From assembly GCA_028551475.1 (NCBI GenBank), contig CM052354.1, positions 3,455,391 to 3,519,390 of the forward strand: a DNA stretch of 64,000 nucleotides. Reading direction: 5' to 3'. Position numbers and translations under genes: made by a program. Positions 41,910-54,460 of the stretch are shown piece by piece (position 1 is the stretch's first letter; every line of letters begins with the position of its first letter). A model generated the notes under the pieces. The model worked only from the letters and a program-made list of their open reading frames with translations, ran no database searches and was not told where the DNA came from. The stretch comes from Casuarina equisetifolia (taxonomy: Eukaryota; Streptophyta; Magnoliopsida; Fagales; Casuarinaceae).

Positions 41910-44900
41910 TGTTGTAATAGGGGTCTATTGTAATTGGTACTCACAAACCAGAATCTTTATTCGGTGTTAGATGGACAGAGGCCACCATACATAATGTCGT
42001 AGGGATGGCTGGCGGAAAGAACTTCCTAGGAAATCAGCTTCTATAACACAAAAAATGTGCAAAGTGATGGAAGACAGTTTTCTTTGTCAAGAACTTAAAT
42101 CAAATTTCAAGAGAAATTGTAACAATATGATACCAATTAAAGCTATTTGGGTGACTTCTATTTTCCTTTTTATTTTGTGATAGTTCTTTCAAATTCAATG
42201 TCAAACAAATATCAGTAGTTCCATGAAGATAATGCAAATGAAGAGCTAATTGGAGACAAAAATAAAATTAACTGATGTTAATTAAGTGTACACATGACAG
42301 TAAATACAAATTTAGCAATCAATATAAGTAAATGTGACTAATAGACTAAATTAGGAAAAAAATCGTTGTAATGTACACTAATCAAGATAATATCACTAGT
42401 TTCTCATTTCACAACACTATCATACTTAGTGGGCAGGAGAGTCATTATCCAGAATGAATGGCACCACAGACATAAAGATTGAAGCGACAGTGGCAAATAT
42501 TCCCTATTTGGAGAGTTTGTTTTCACCCACATAAAAAAATAAATTGTATTTTTTTTTTTCATGTAGTTTACTTATTTTTCTGTAGCTCATCACTGTTTTC
42601 TATTTAAGCCTCTGTAACCCTGCTCTTTCTTCAAGCTTTGAAATCTAGTGAATTTCTTCTCTCTGAGTTTTTGGTGGCTTGCTTCGTCCTCTCACTTTTC
42701 TCACGGTATCAAAGACAGATCCCACCAAAATCTCTATCCTCTGCTTACACCCATCGACTCTCGTCAAAGCTTGAGACAAGGACCTTGACTCATTAGTCCA
42801 TTTTCTGCACTGACCCATTCTGCTTCTGCATTAGCACTCACTGAAGTCAAACCTGCCTATCCTTTTCCAAACACCATCAACGTTGTGAACTTTGTGATGA
42901 TCAGACTCTAAGACAGTAACTACTTTACAATGGGTCACGTAGATCAAGTCCGTGACCTAAACTTAAAAACTCTATGAATTTCTCATAGGAGAAAATGTTG
43001 CTTCACCAAATGTGATTCCAAACGAAAACTCAGAAGACTAAGAGGTTCCAAGAGTGTGGGTACTAGAGAGAAAATTTGAAAGGATAACAAAATGTTTCCA
43101 AGATTTGAGGATGATTGTGGGAGATTATTATTTTTCTGTTACCTCATCGTTTTTGTTTGGACTTGTACGTTGAAGTATTGTTTGGCTTAGAAAACGAGGC
43201 AGAACTTTGGTACTTTCTTCTTACCCTCTAACTTTTTCGTAACTTTTTTCAGGGAAAATTACAACAACACAACAGGAAAGTAGAGTGTGCCTTTAATCAT
43301 CCATGATTAATTCATCACTCGAAGGGATATCTCCTGTGGATGGCCAGTAGCATTGCTTTTGTCTTTCCAATTCTGCAGTAGACTAGAGCACTTTTCTTGA
43401 CAAATTGTGGAAATTATTGTGAACTCGTCTTGATTGCAACAGCTGGAGAAGTTTGAAAAGTTTGATACAGCGGCGGTCCATCTTTTGGGCTATTTCCGTT
43501 GCAACAACAACGGAAAGTTTGATGAAGTTTGAAAACTTCGAGGGTCATGGTCCATTTTTGGGGCTCTTCGAGGGGCTTTGAAGGGGTTGACTAGCTGCTC
43601 GGAATTCCCGGCATGTTACTAGTGTCATGAATTGAACAGCGTCCGTGCTATTTTTCAACCACAGATTTTCCGTTCAACTGGATACAGAACAAGAGCTTCC
43701 ACAAATCTATCAATATCATACCCTTAGGATTATGGGTAAGTCTAGGTACCAAAGAGAATATGGAGGGACAAAAATACTTTAATTTATAATCATTCGAAGA
43801 CCAAAAGCTTACAAATGGAAAACCAAAATCAAAACTTTATCTCCAATGGAGACTATCTTGTAGATTTTAATCTTAGAATCCTTCACAATAAATCTTTCAT
43901 TTTTTTTTTTTCACTTACACACCCACTCACATATTTTCAAATTGTTGAACCTAGGACCAAGATATCCCAGGCAACACCTACTCATTACTAAGCTAGACAC
44001 TTACCAACAAAGAAAGACAAAGATGGTAAAAATTGACTTCTATTAACATTAAACATATAAAAAGAAAAGTTTCCATGCTAAATTGAATAAATTATCTAGC
44101 AGTTCTACAGTTCATATGGCCGAAATATTTCCTTATCGGGCATGCTAAATAACTGTTTTGTCCACTTAAAAAAAAAAAAAAAGAACTTTGACTTTGTCAC
44201 CAGAATTTACATTTGAATATGCGTTTGGTATGCACTTTCCATCTTGGTAGGCGCATGACGTGATCTTTAGAGAAAAAATAAAATTCATTCAACCTTTCAA
44301 TAGTTGCAATTGAAGGTGAAAAATTTTTAAATCACAAAACTTGAGTCCATCATGGCTCCCACTTAATCCAAGCTCTCACTAGAAAAATTCTTTCCCCCTC
44401 CCCCTTCCCCCTCACAAGTTGAATCCATCATTGTATTTTTTTCAAACATAAAAGTTTTTCCTTAATACTCCCTAATCATGCTTTTGACTCAAAATTAAAT
44501 TGTAGTTAAAATAGATCAACCTAGGCTTTAATATCATATTATGAAGTTAAAATTTTAGCTAAAAAACTAACTTATGAATTAGAGAGACATTTTTTATTTT
44601 TAAATATTATCTAAAATTATATATTTGAGACAAGACACTTGTGCTCAATATTTGAAAAGAAGAATGTTTTTCATGAGAATCACACGGTGTGAGTAGATGT
44701 GCCAGAGGAATTTTATCATCTTTGGGATCTTTTTTAAGAAAAATAGAAAAGTGCTTTTAAGAAATTTACATCTCTATTTGACATCTCTACAGACATTGTC
44801 GCTTGTCCTCTATGGGAGTCTGAAAATGGGGACAAGCTGGGGGAGCTAAGACAGAGGAGCTAGATGCTGAGGGCGGCGTTGGAAGTGAGGGAAGAGACGA

Positions 44901-45225
44901 GGGGCTCAAGTTGGACAGGCGAAAGTGAAGCCTGGACAAATATGGTACGGATAAACCGTGAGCCGCATGGGTGGTCAGGTTGAGGAAGTTAAGCATGGAA
45001 AGGGACATCATGAGAAGAAGAAAGGGATTGAAGGAACCAATTTTCATGAGCGGATTTCTTCATCCTTGCTTCCACGCAAGATCTTCGGACTGCATTAATT
45101 TGATTTGAACATCATTGTTGAAAACCAAGAGAAACAACAGGTGAAGAGCTTAGAGAAAAAAAGAAAAAGAGAAAAGAAAAAGAGAGATTTGATTAGTATG
45201 AAGTTCTCACATTTTCATATAAGTA
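41910..45225. repeat. Spacer duplication, copy 2 (after CRK C)
   Basis: Nearly identical to 28102-31415: by eye I find three or four substitutions (for example near 41957, 43805 and 44822) and homopolymer changes in about 3.3 kb. It breaks off at GTA (45223-45225) and passes straight into intron 3 of CRK D. It includes the Copia LTR/gag fragment at about 42545-43170. Confidence 0.92.
44787..45047 (-). CDS. Small secreted peptide ORF, copy 2 (86 aa)
   Basis: Same ORF as at 30977-31237, differing by one residue (Lys to Gln in PHFQTP). Signal peptide and both cysteines are kept. Near-identity reflects the recent duplication of the spacer and is no evidence of selection. Function unknown. Confidence 0.45.
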   Translation of the reverse strand: MKIGSFNPFLLLMMSLSMLNFLNLTTHAAHGLSVPYLSRLHFRLSNLSPSSLPSLPTPPSASSSSVLAPPACPHFQTPIEDKRQCL

Positions 45226-45285
45226 TTTACTTTGTCTTAGTTAATTAGAATAGTTTTAGTTATATTGTATTTCATCTATATGCAG

Positions 45286-46420
<1,135 letters not shown>

Positions 46421-46910
46421 GAGAGAAAATTTGAAAGGATAACAAAATGTTTCCAAGATTTGAGGATGATTGTGGGAGATTATTATTTTTCTGTTACCTC
46501 ATCGTTTTTGTTTGGACTTGTACGTTGAAGTATTGTTTGGCTTAGAAAACGAGGCAGAACTTTGGTACTTTCTTCTTACCCTCTAACTTTTTCGTAACTT
46601 TTTTCAGGGAAAATTACAACACAACAGGAAAATAGAGTGTGCCTTTAATCATCCATGATTAATTCATCACTCGAAGGGATATCTTCTGTGGATGGCCAGT
46701 AGCATTGCTTTTGTCAGGAGAAGTTTGAAAAGTTTGATACAGCGGCGGTCCATCTTTTGGGCTTTCCGTTGCAACAACAACGGAAAGTTTGTTGAAGTTT
46801 GAAAACTTGGAGGGTCATGGTCCATTTTTGGGGACCTTCGAGGGGCTTTGAAGGGGTTGACTAGCTGCTCGGAATTCCCGAGCATTTTACTAGTGTCATG
46901 AATTGAACAG

Positions 46911-47029
46911 TGTTAAGAAGGGCCCAACTCCTACAAAAGAGCTCAATTGGAAGAGAGAGAAATCAACTTAATAAGGCTCATATCCAAGCCGTCCGGTACC
47001 GATGTGGGATGGGATGAGCACTTCCAACA
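46911..47029 (+). mobile_element. 119-bp solo LTR (TRIM-like) with 5-bp target duplication
   Basis: Begins TGTTAAGAAGGGCCC and ends CACTTCCAACA, so the ends are TGTT...AACA. It is flanked by AACAG at 46906-46910 and 47030-47034. The two sister spacers (near 29828 and 43635) have a single AACAG and no insert, which gives the exact empty site. Size and ends fit a TRIM or other short-LTR element reduced to one LTR. Confidence 0.85.
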
Positions 47030-48224
47030 AACAGCGTCCGTGCTATTTTTCAACCACAAATTTTCCGTTCAACTGGATACAGAACAAGAGCTTCCACAAA
47101 TCTATCAATATCATACCCTTAGGATTATGGGTAAGTCTAGGTACCAAAGAGAATATGGAGGTACAAAAATACTTTTAATTTATAATCATTAGAAGACCAA
47201 AAGCTTACAGATTGAAAACCAAAATCGAAACTTCATCTCCAATGGAGATTATCTTGTAGATTTTAATCTTAGAATCCTTCACAATAAATCTTTCATTTTT
47301 TGTTTTTTTTTTTTCACTTACACACCCACTCACATATTTTCAAATTGTTGAACCTAGGACTAAGATATCCCAGGCAACACCTACTCATTACTAAGCTAGA
47401 CACTTACCAACAAAGAAAGACAAAGATGGTAAAAATTGACTTCTATTAACATTAAACATATAAAAAGAAAAGTTTCCATGCTAAATTGAATAAATTATCT
47501 AGCAGTTCTACAGTTCATATGGCCGAAATATTTCCTTATCAGGCATGCTAAATAACTGTTTTGTCCACTTAAAAAAAAAAAAGAACTTTGACTTTGTCAC
47601 CAGAATTTACATTTGAATATGCGTTTGGTATGCACTTTCCATCTTGGTAGGCGCATGACGTGATCTTTAGAGAAAAAATAAAATTCATTCAACCTTTCAA
47701 TAGTTGCAATTGAAGGTGAAAAATTTTTCAATCACAAAACTTGAGTCCATCATGGCTCCCACTTAATCCAAGCTCTCACTAGAAAAATTCTTTCCCCCTC
47801 CCCACTCTCCCTTCCCCCTCACAAAACTTGAATCCATCATTGTATTTTTTTCAAACATAAAGTTTTTTCCTTAATACTCCCTAATCATGCTTTTGACTCA
47901 AAATAGTTAAAATAGATCAACCTAGGCTTTAATATCATATTATGAAGTTAAAATTTTAGCTAAAAAACTAACTTACCAATTAGAGAGACATTTTTTATGT
48001 TTAAATATTATCTAAAATTATATAGTTGAGACAAGACACTTGTGCTCAATATTTGAAAAGAAGAATGTTTTTCATGAGAATCACACAGTGTGAGTTGATG
48101 TGTGTTTTTCATGAGAATCACACAGTGTGAGTTGATGTGCCAGAGGAATTTTATCATCTTTGGGATCTTTTTTAAGAAAAATAGAGAAGTGCTTTTAAGA
48201 AATTTACATCTCTATTTGACATCT

Positions 48225-48485
48225 CTACAGACATTGTCGCTTGTCCTTTATGGAAGTCTTAAAATGGGGACAAGCTGGGGGAGCTAAGACAGGGGGGCTA
48301 GATGCTGAGGGCGGCGTTGGAAGTGAGGGAAGAGACGAGGGGCTCAAGTTGGACAGGCGAAAGTGGAGCCTGGACAATAATGGTACGGATAAACTGTGAG
48401 CCGCATGGGTGGTCAGGTCGAGGAAGTTAAGCATGGAAAGGGACATCATGAGAAGAAGAAAGGGATTGAAGGAACCAATTTTCAT
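48225..48485 (-). CDS. Small secreted peptide ORF, copy 3 (86 aa), diverged
   Basis: Same length and layout as the other two copies, with about eight amino-acid changes (for example Asn to Asp in NFLDL, Gly to Ser, Tyr to Leu, Glu to Lys near the end). No stop or frameshift has appeared, although the surrounding spacer has gained deletions and an insertion. The signal peptide and both C-terminal cysteines are retained. Family not recognised. Confidence 0.45.
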   Translation of the reverse strand: MKIGSFNPFLLLMMSLSMLNFLDLTTHAAHSLSVPLLSRLHFRLSNLSPSSLPSLPTPPSASSPPVLAPPACPHFKTSIKDKRQCL

Positions 48486-48829
48486 GAGCGGATTTCTTCA
48501 TCCTTGCTTCCACGCAAGATCTTCGGACTGCATTAATTTGATTTGAACATCATTGTTGAAAATCAAGAGAAACAATAGGTGAAGAGCTTAGATTAAAAAA
48601 GAAAAAAAAAGAAAAAAAAAAGAAAAAAAGAAAAAGAAAAAGAAAGATTTTATTAGTATGAAGTTCTCTCATTTCCACATAAGTAAAATGCTAGAAGATT
48701 TTTCATTCCTGTATCCATCTTCAATCTCGTGTTTGTCATGAAGTTAGTTACAACATTTAGGTTTTGCATTTTTCAACACCTCCTTCCAAGTTAGTATATT
48801 GTAGAATACAAAACCATTAAGTGAAGATT

Positions 48830-50100
48830 CAATATTCTAGGTTTGGTGAATTAGATATTAGCCTTTTTAGAATACTCATTATATTGTAATACATGTCTAT
48901 TTTCCTTATGTAATTAGTTATCATGTAAGGAATTCTAGTGTTACTTTTATATAAATAGTAGCAGCAATATAATGAATAGCCTTGTCCACTACCATGTTGC
49001 CACTCAAGTTGTGTAACTCACCGTCCCATATGAACATTTGGCTACATGTGTCTCACCTTGCCTTTAGCGTCCTCAATCTCTCTTTATTCGATCTCACAAT
49101 ATATCTCCCTTAACTAGTTCAATTCTCACCATTGCCATTTTATTGTATTCATTTTAGCCATTTGTGAACAAGACACCTATTAAGGCAAATTGGCATATTA
49201 CCCAATCATTCATCTATTGCCACAAATATAGATATAGGTATTTTGAGAATATGCCTTTATGACCAATGGAAAATGATGGCTTTGATGGGTGGTTTCCATA
49301 CAATGGACAATAATGAGATAAGCACTATTTTCATATCTCAAAGTATTATAAAGGTGACCAAATACCTTAAAAGTTATCTTGGCCTTGGCATGATATTTTT
49401 GTCTTTCTCCAAGTTAGAGTTAACAACTTACTGTGATTCTAATTATCATACATGTGCCATGACTAAGTGGTCTACAACAAGTTCATGCGTAAAGCTTAAG
49501 GATTCTCTAGTTTCTTGGAAAACAAAGAAGTAGCCCACTATCTCATTTTCATATGTGGAGTCAAAATTCAAGTTAATAGCCAACACAACATCAAAGAAGG
49601 TTTGGATAATAGGACCCTAGGTAAGTTTAAAATAGCTAGATCTTTTGTCTTGTGACAATGAAATAACAAAAAAGTTAGGAGTTGATTATGACAATTATGA
49701 GGAAACCAAGTATGTGGATGTGGATTATCATTTCAAATGAGACAAGGTACAAAAAGGAGTAATTGAGACATGTCATATTTCAAAAAAAGAGCAACATGTA
49801 TGTTTTTATTGACAAAGGTATTCTGCAACAAGTAATATTCACATCTTCTTTTTAAACTCAAAGTATTTGACTTATCTAAATTTTCAACTTGAGGAGAAAT
49901 GTCAAGAAAAGATGCAAAATTTTATGTTTGGTGAATTGTACATATTTAAATGTTTATTTTCCTTATGCAATTAGTTGTCATATGAAGAATAATGAGATTT
50001 CTTTTGTATAAATACTAGTAGCAATATACATTATAATACATAGTAAATTCAATATAATTAAATTCACCTAACTTGTTGAGTTTTTCTTTTTCTTTTTTCT
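48830..50100 (+). mobile_element. Degraded Copia remnant 3
   Basis: Same organisation as remnant 2: an LTR-like start (about 48835), an open RNase H stretch ([15 protein letters not shown], then [20 protein letters not shown]), broken RNase H C terminus, and LTR-like sequence from about 49900. Deletions and stops throughout. Confidence 0.68.
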
Positions 50101-51334
50101 AGTTTTATGACTAAAACTCCCAAAGTTTTTTGAAACTCGTATTGGTACCAAACATCGGTTAAATAAAATGAAGGAATAGGTTTTAGGAGGCCCAATTGAG
50201 AATTCGTGCTCAAAGGCCCAATTTGATGCTCACCGTAAAGGCCCAATTGAGATTTTTAGCTAGAAGGTTCGGTTGAGATTTTGAGTAAGAACCCTTTAAA
50301 ATATTGGACATGAAAGACTAATCGAAATTACTGGAAAGACTAACGAGGTCCTTAGGTCTACGGTCGTTAAGACCCCACCTCTTTAGGCCTCTCTTATCAC
50401 GATTAGGAATCTTTTAAAGGAGCCGCTTCTTTTAGACCAAGCTGGAATTGCTTTTGGATTGGATGAGGTCAACCTTCAACTCCCATCCGTTTCTTCTATA
50501 GTTTAAGCACACCTACATAAGTCCTTTTCATATGGGAACTTGTCGGAAGCTTCATAGATCAACTAATAAATTAATTTAAGGGTTGAGTGGTCCCTATTTT
50601 ATCTTAAAATTTTATCATTTAATATAAAGCTTAAGATAAAATTTTATCATATGCAATAGAACAAATTTAACATGAAATTTAATATCATATTAGAAAATCT
50701 AATCTAAAAACTAACTAAAAAAATTATTGGATACTTTTTTTATTTAGATTTTGTGAATTTTATTTTTTGATTAAAAAAAAACTCTATTCTTATACAAAAA
50801 CATGTGTGGAAGCATGTTTTTAAAGGGTGGAAAACAGTAGAAAGAACTGATTCGTAAAATATAGGGTATTTTTTGTCCCATCAATGCAAGCATTATTGGT
50901 GAAGGAGTTCAATAATTTCTACCATCCAGTCCTTGCGTTGAGAAGACTACGTCATCGCGTGCGTGGCCGGGGACCACGAAGTATCCTGTCGATCTGCCTT
51001 AATCAAACCTCTTATTTGATACAGAAGTGATTAGACAGTTGAAGTTGGACTTTCATCACTTCTGCCTCAATCAACCCTTTTTGTTTAATGCAAGTGATTA
51101 GGGAATCAAGCTCAGCATGTGAAACTTGGTCAATGGCCACATGCAAGTGCACAGTTCGGAAACGAAAGACGAGGGCAAGTGTTTTGACGACTCGCTGTCT
51201 GATTGACTTCGTCAAGCGCCACCGTCCCTGGAAGCAAATGTTTTGCATATTACCGACTCAAACTTGATTGCCGCAAACCAAACCACTCTTCACCATAAAG
51301 CGCACAGGCTTAAATCGAAGCATTTTGGTGAAAC
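50101..51334. other. Spacer and promoter region of CRK copy E
   Basis: Matches the upstream regions of copies A and C in blocks, including AAGCATTATTGGTGAAGGA near 50888 and GAAGACTACGTCATCGCG near 50941. No gene is supported; a frame on the minus strand (51012-51248) is promoter noise. Confidence 0.5.
51203..51215. promoter_or_regulatory. Palindromic W-box pair upstream of CRK copy E
   Basis: TTGACTTCGTCAA located 120 nt before the copy E ATG, identical in sequence and distance to the proximal site of copy C. Confidence 0.5.
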
Positions 51335-51538
51335 ATGGCCATTGTTTCTTCAAGACTGCTGCTCCTTTTTCCGGCCTCCATTTTATTTCTCATTGCCCAA
51401 GCCACTGCCCAGCCACCGTTCTTGGTCTATTATTGTCCAGCTGGCGAGGGTAATTATACCACTAACAGTGTGTACGAGGCGAACCTTAATCACCTCCTCT
51501 CCTCTATCTCCTCCAACACCAATATTACCAGTGGGTTT

Positions 51539-52207
51539 TGTTAGCTTATTTTGTAAGCTCATGTAATGTGGGCTTTATCAATGAGCATAAATAGTTCTCT
51601 TATGAAGGTGTATTAATGTAATTAATATTGGTTCAGTTAATTAGACAGATTTTGACTTAATTGCGAGTATGGTGCTAGCCAGTGTGGGCCTTAGTGCACT
51701 TTATAGAACTGTGATGAGTCAGGACTATTTAGTTAGCACGTGTTATGTTATATCGGCTAAGTCCCCCCTCTAGCTTAAATTATGTGCATTGGGCTCAGTA
51801 TACGGAATCAATGTTGATGGTAAGGGTATAATGGTCATTTCATTGTAATCACTGTGCATGTACTGTTTACGTACTGTGCATGTACTGTTCACGTACTGTG
51901 CATGCACTGTTTACGGACACTGTTCACAGTATCCGTTTTAAAAGAGAAATTCTATTCTCTTTTGGTTATCCGAACTCTTCCCCGACCATATTTTGTTGAT
52001 CTGATTCTGTTTCTAAGTTCCAGCTTCTCATCGGCTAGCACGATTAAGAAATAGAGGGTAAGATCTTAGCTACAATCCTTCTATAAAGATGCAGACACCT
52101 TCAGGTACGTTTTTCTCGTTTTATTCATTTAGTTTAATTCATTATCAACCTATAATTGATGTTAGATCCTGTTTTGAGTCTCGTTTGAGACGTATTAGAT
52201 ACCTACA
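51539..52207 (+). repeat. 5' LTR of the Copia element
   Basis: TGTTAG...CCTACA, 669 bp. It contains a cluster of ACTGT repeats (about 51852-51930) and, at 52089, an ATG followed by a splice-donor-like CAG|GTACG at 52104/52105. The ORF across the ACTGT cluster is a by-product of the repeat. Confidence 0.97.
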
Positions 52208-54426
52208 ATTGGTATCGGAGCCTTTAGCATCAATTTAGGTTGAAAAATGAGTTCTAAAACGAGTTTTTCGAAATTTACTTCGATCAAAAATTTCAAATTC
52301 CGATCTAGAACAAACCGGTGGGTATTTTTCAAAACAAACACCGGATATGTGATCCTCGGACTTTTAGGAGTCCGTTGATATCTTATTTGGCCACCTTCAG
52401 TGAAGGTTTTGACCTCACGGGTACTGTTCATCAGTACTATTCGTTCTTGGCCGAAGAGAAAAATTAAGATCTCTCTCATATTGGACGGATTTTTGTATAA
52501 AATTTGGTATCCATAGATTCGTGGTGGCCCAATCTACATTTTGGTAACTTTTGTGTTACCGGAAACGGCCAAGAAATGGCTGAAATCGGCGAAAACCCGC
52601 CGGAGAGAGAAACGGGTCTGTTTTGACCCGTTTTAAGGAAGAAGACGACACTGTTCAGTACTGTTTAAGTACTGTACGTGGGGTACTGTTTAACTACTGT
52701 TCATAAGTACTGTTTAAATCTGTATATAAGTACTGTGCATAAATACTGTTGAAACACTGTTGACGGTACTGTACGTTTGGTATTATTGACGGTACTGTTC
52801 ACATGTACTGTTCATAGGTACTGTTCACGAGTACTGTTTGACCGTTGACCAAGTCAAATTTTTTTTTTTTTTTTTATGCAATAAATTTATATGTGTGATG
52901 TACATTTTGTTTCACACATTTGGTATGGTAATTTTGTTATATGCATTATGATTTAGCATAAATTATACCATAAAGAATTGCATACTATTTAATTACGCAC
53001 ATAATTTTTGAATAAATAGTATGTTATTTATGCAACACTTGGTTGTTGTTATTTTGTGTAATTCAATGACGAATGCCCCTCGTTGATTTGAGATTTGAAT
53101 TACATATTTTGAAGTGAGTAATATTTTGATTTAAATCCGCGGTACAAGTTGGTCTTGTGATTTAGTTAGGTTGTGACTACCAAAGTGGCACAACTTGATT
53201 GAGTTATGGGATTTCAATTTTGTGCTGAAGTAGGATTTCTTCGGTTCTAGTGTATGGTTATACTCCCAACGGAGGTGACTATGTATTGGAATTTGAAGAA
53301 TAACATAGTTTGTGTGTGTGAGTTTCGCTGATCCAAGTAGTCTATACACCCAAAGGTGGTGGACTATGAGGATGTGGTATTGGCTCATGACTACTACTAT
53401 GTTGAGAGTGTTACAATTTTATGTCATTCGTTCAGCCCAAAGGTGTTTGAATGATAATGTAAGCTCTCATTTGGTTTACTCACTAGATGCTAATTTTCTT
53501 TTGCATCGTTTTTGTTAGTCACCTTCTCTGTAAACAATGCTCAAGTCACTGTTGAGGTTCTTACTGGTGCTAATTACAAGAAGTGGAAGGAAGATATCTT
53601 GTTTGCTGTGGAAGTAGCAGAAATTGATAGTGCTCTCAAAATGGATAAGCTTGTTGATTTGACTCCAGAGAGTACTGAGGAGCAGAGGCTTCACTATGCT
53701 AAATGGGAAAGATGTAATAAGTTTTGCCTTTTGACTATGAAGAGGACTATCCAGGAACACCTTAAGTGTGATTATCCTGAGGAATGCACAGCTAAAGAAT
53801 TTTTTGAGGCTGTTTCACAACGCAACAGAGTGTCTTCTCATGCTGAGATAAGTTCATTGATGCAAGTTCTTTTCAGTATGAGGTATAATGGAATTGAAAA
53901 CATCAGAGATTATATTATGAGGATGGTGCAATATCAGATGAGGCTTAAGGCTTTAGGAATGGTATTTTCTGAGCAGAGTATTGTGCATCAAGCTTTAATT
54001 AGCTTTCCTGCTGATTATACCATTATCAAAACATCCTATAACAACAGTGTGCAGGATTGGACTGTTGATGATCTGATAGAGAAGCTTATAGCTGAAGATA
54101 GTAAGTTGAAGAATGAAAAGTCTCATTCAGCTTTGTTTTCTCAAGCTTCCAGTTCTAATAAAGGAAAGAGACCTTTAAATCAGTCTCAGTGGGAGCAAAA
54201 AGTTAATCAGCCTCAGAGGGAGAAGAAAGTTAATCAACCTAACAACAAGGTCCCAGGAACTTCTAATTCTAATAATAATAACAGGTTGGCAGTAAACATG
54301 AAGAATATTCAATGTTTATTCTGCAAGAAAATGGGACATATGAGGAAAAACTGCTACAAGTTTAAGAAATGGTTAGCTAAGCGTCAGGGTAAAGGGGTTC
54401 ATAAACAGGAGGAAGCCAAACCCTGA
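52089..54426 (+). CDS. Copia gag with predicted leader intron (307 aa)
   Basis: Nucleocapsid/capsid protein of the element. The main frame (53519-54426) has the UBN2-type gag fold region (LTGANYKKWKEDI near the start) and a CCHC zinc knuckle (CLFCKKMGHMRKNC, near 54313-54354). There is no suitable ATG at the start of this frame. A 16-nt exon in the left LTR (52089-52104, ATG to a GT donor) joins in frame to an acceptor TTAG at 53515-53518, which would give 307 residues. The intron would remove the primer-binding site and leader. The splice is inferred from frame and signals only. Gag ends at TGA 54424-54426, and the pol frame is +1 relative to it. Confidence 0.75.
52210..52221 (+). promoter_or_regulatory. 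Primer-binding site (initiator Met tRNA)
   Basis: TGGTATCGGAGC begins 2 nt after the LTR and matches the usual Met-tRNA site TGGTATCAGAGC except for one base. Confidence 0.9.
52640..52850 (+). repeat. Degenerate TACTGT repeat array in the Copia leader
   Basis: Twelve TACTGT hexamers, many within GTACTGTTCA, are scattered at irregular spacing between the primer-binding site and gag, with four more in each LTR. Spacing and flanks vary, so it is neither a simple tandem repeat nor a CRISPR. Confidence 0.85.
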
Positions 54427-54460
54427 TGAAAAATACCTTTATGTTGGGAACAACCAGAAA

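Noticed and set aside
51854..52054. 66-residue ORF repeated in both LTRs (51854-52054 and 58405-58605)
   Set aside because: Its Cys/His-rich text comes from reading the ACTGTGCATGT repeats. It spans the LTR promoter region and has no family likeness.
52640..52850. CRISPR-like array
   Set aside because: Repeats are only 6-10 nt, irregularly spaced and within a plant retrotransposon leader. There are no direct repeats of 23 nt or more and no spacers.
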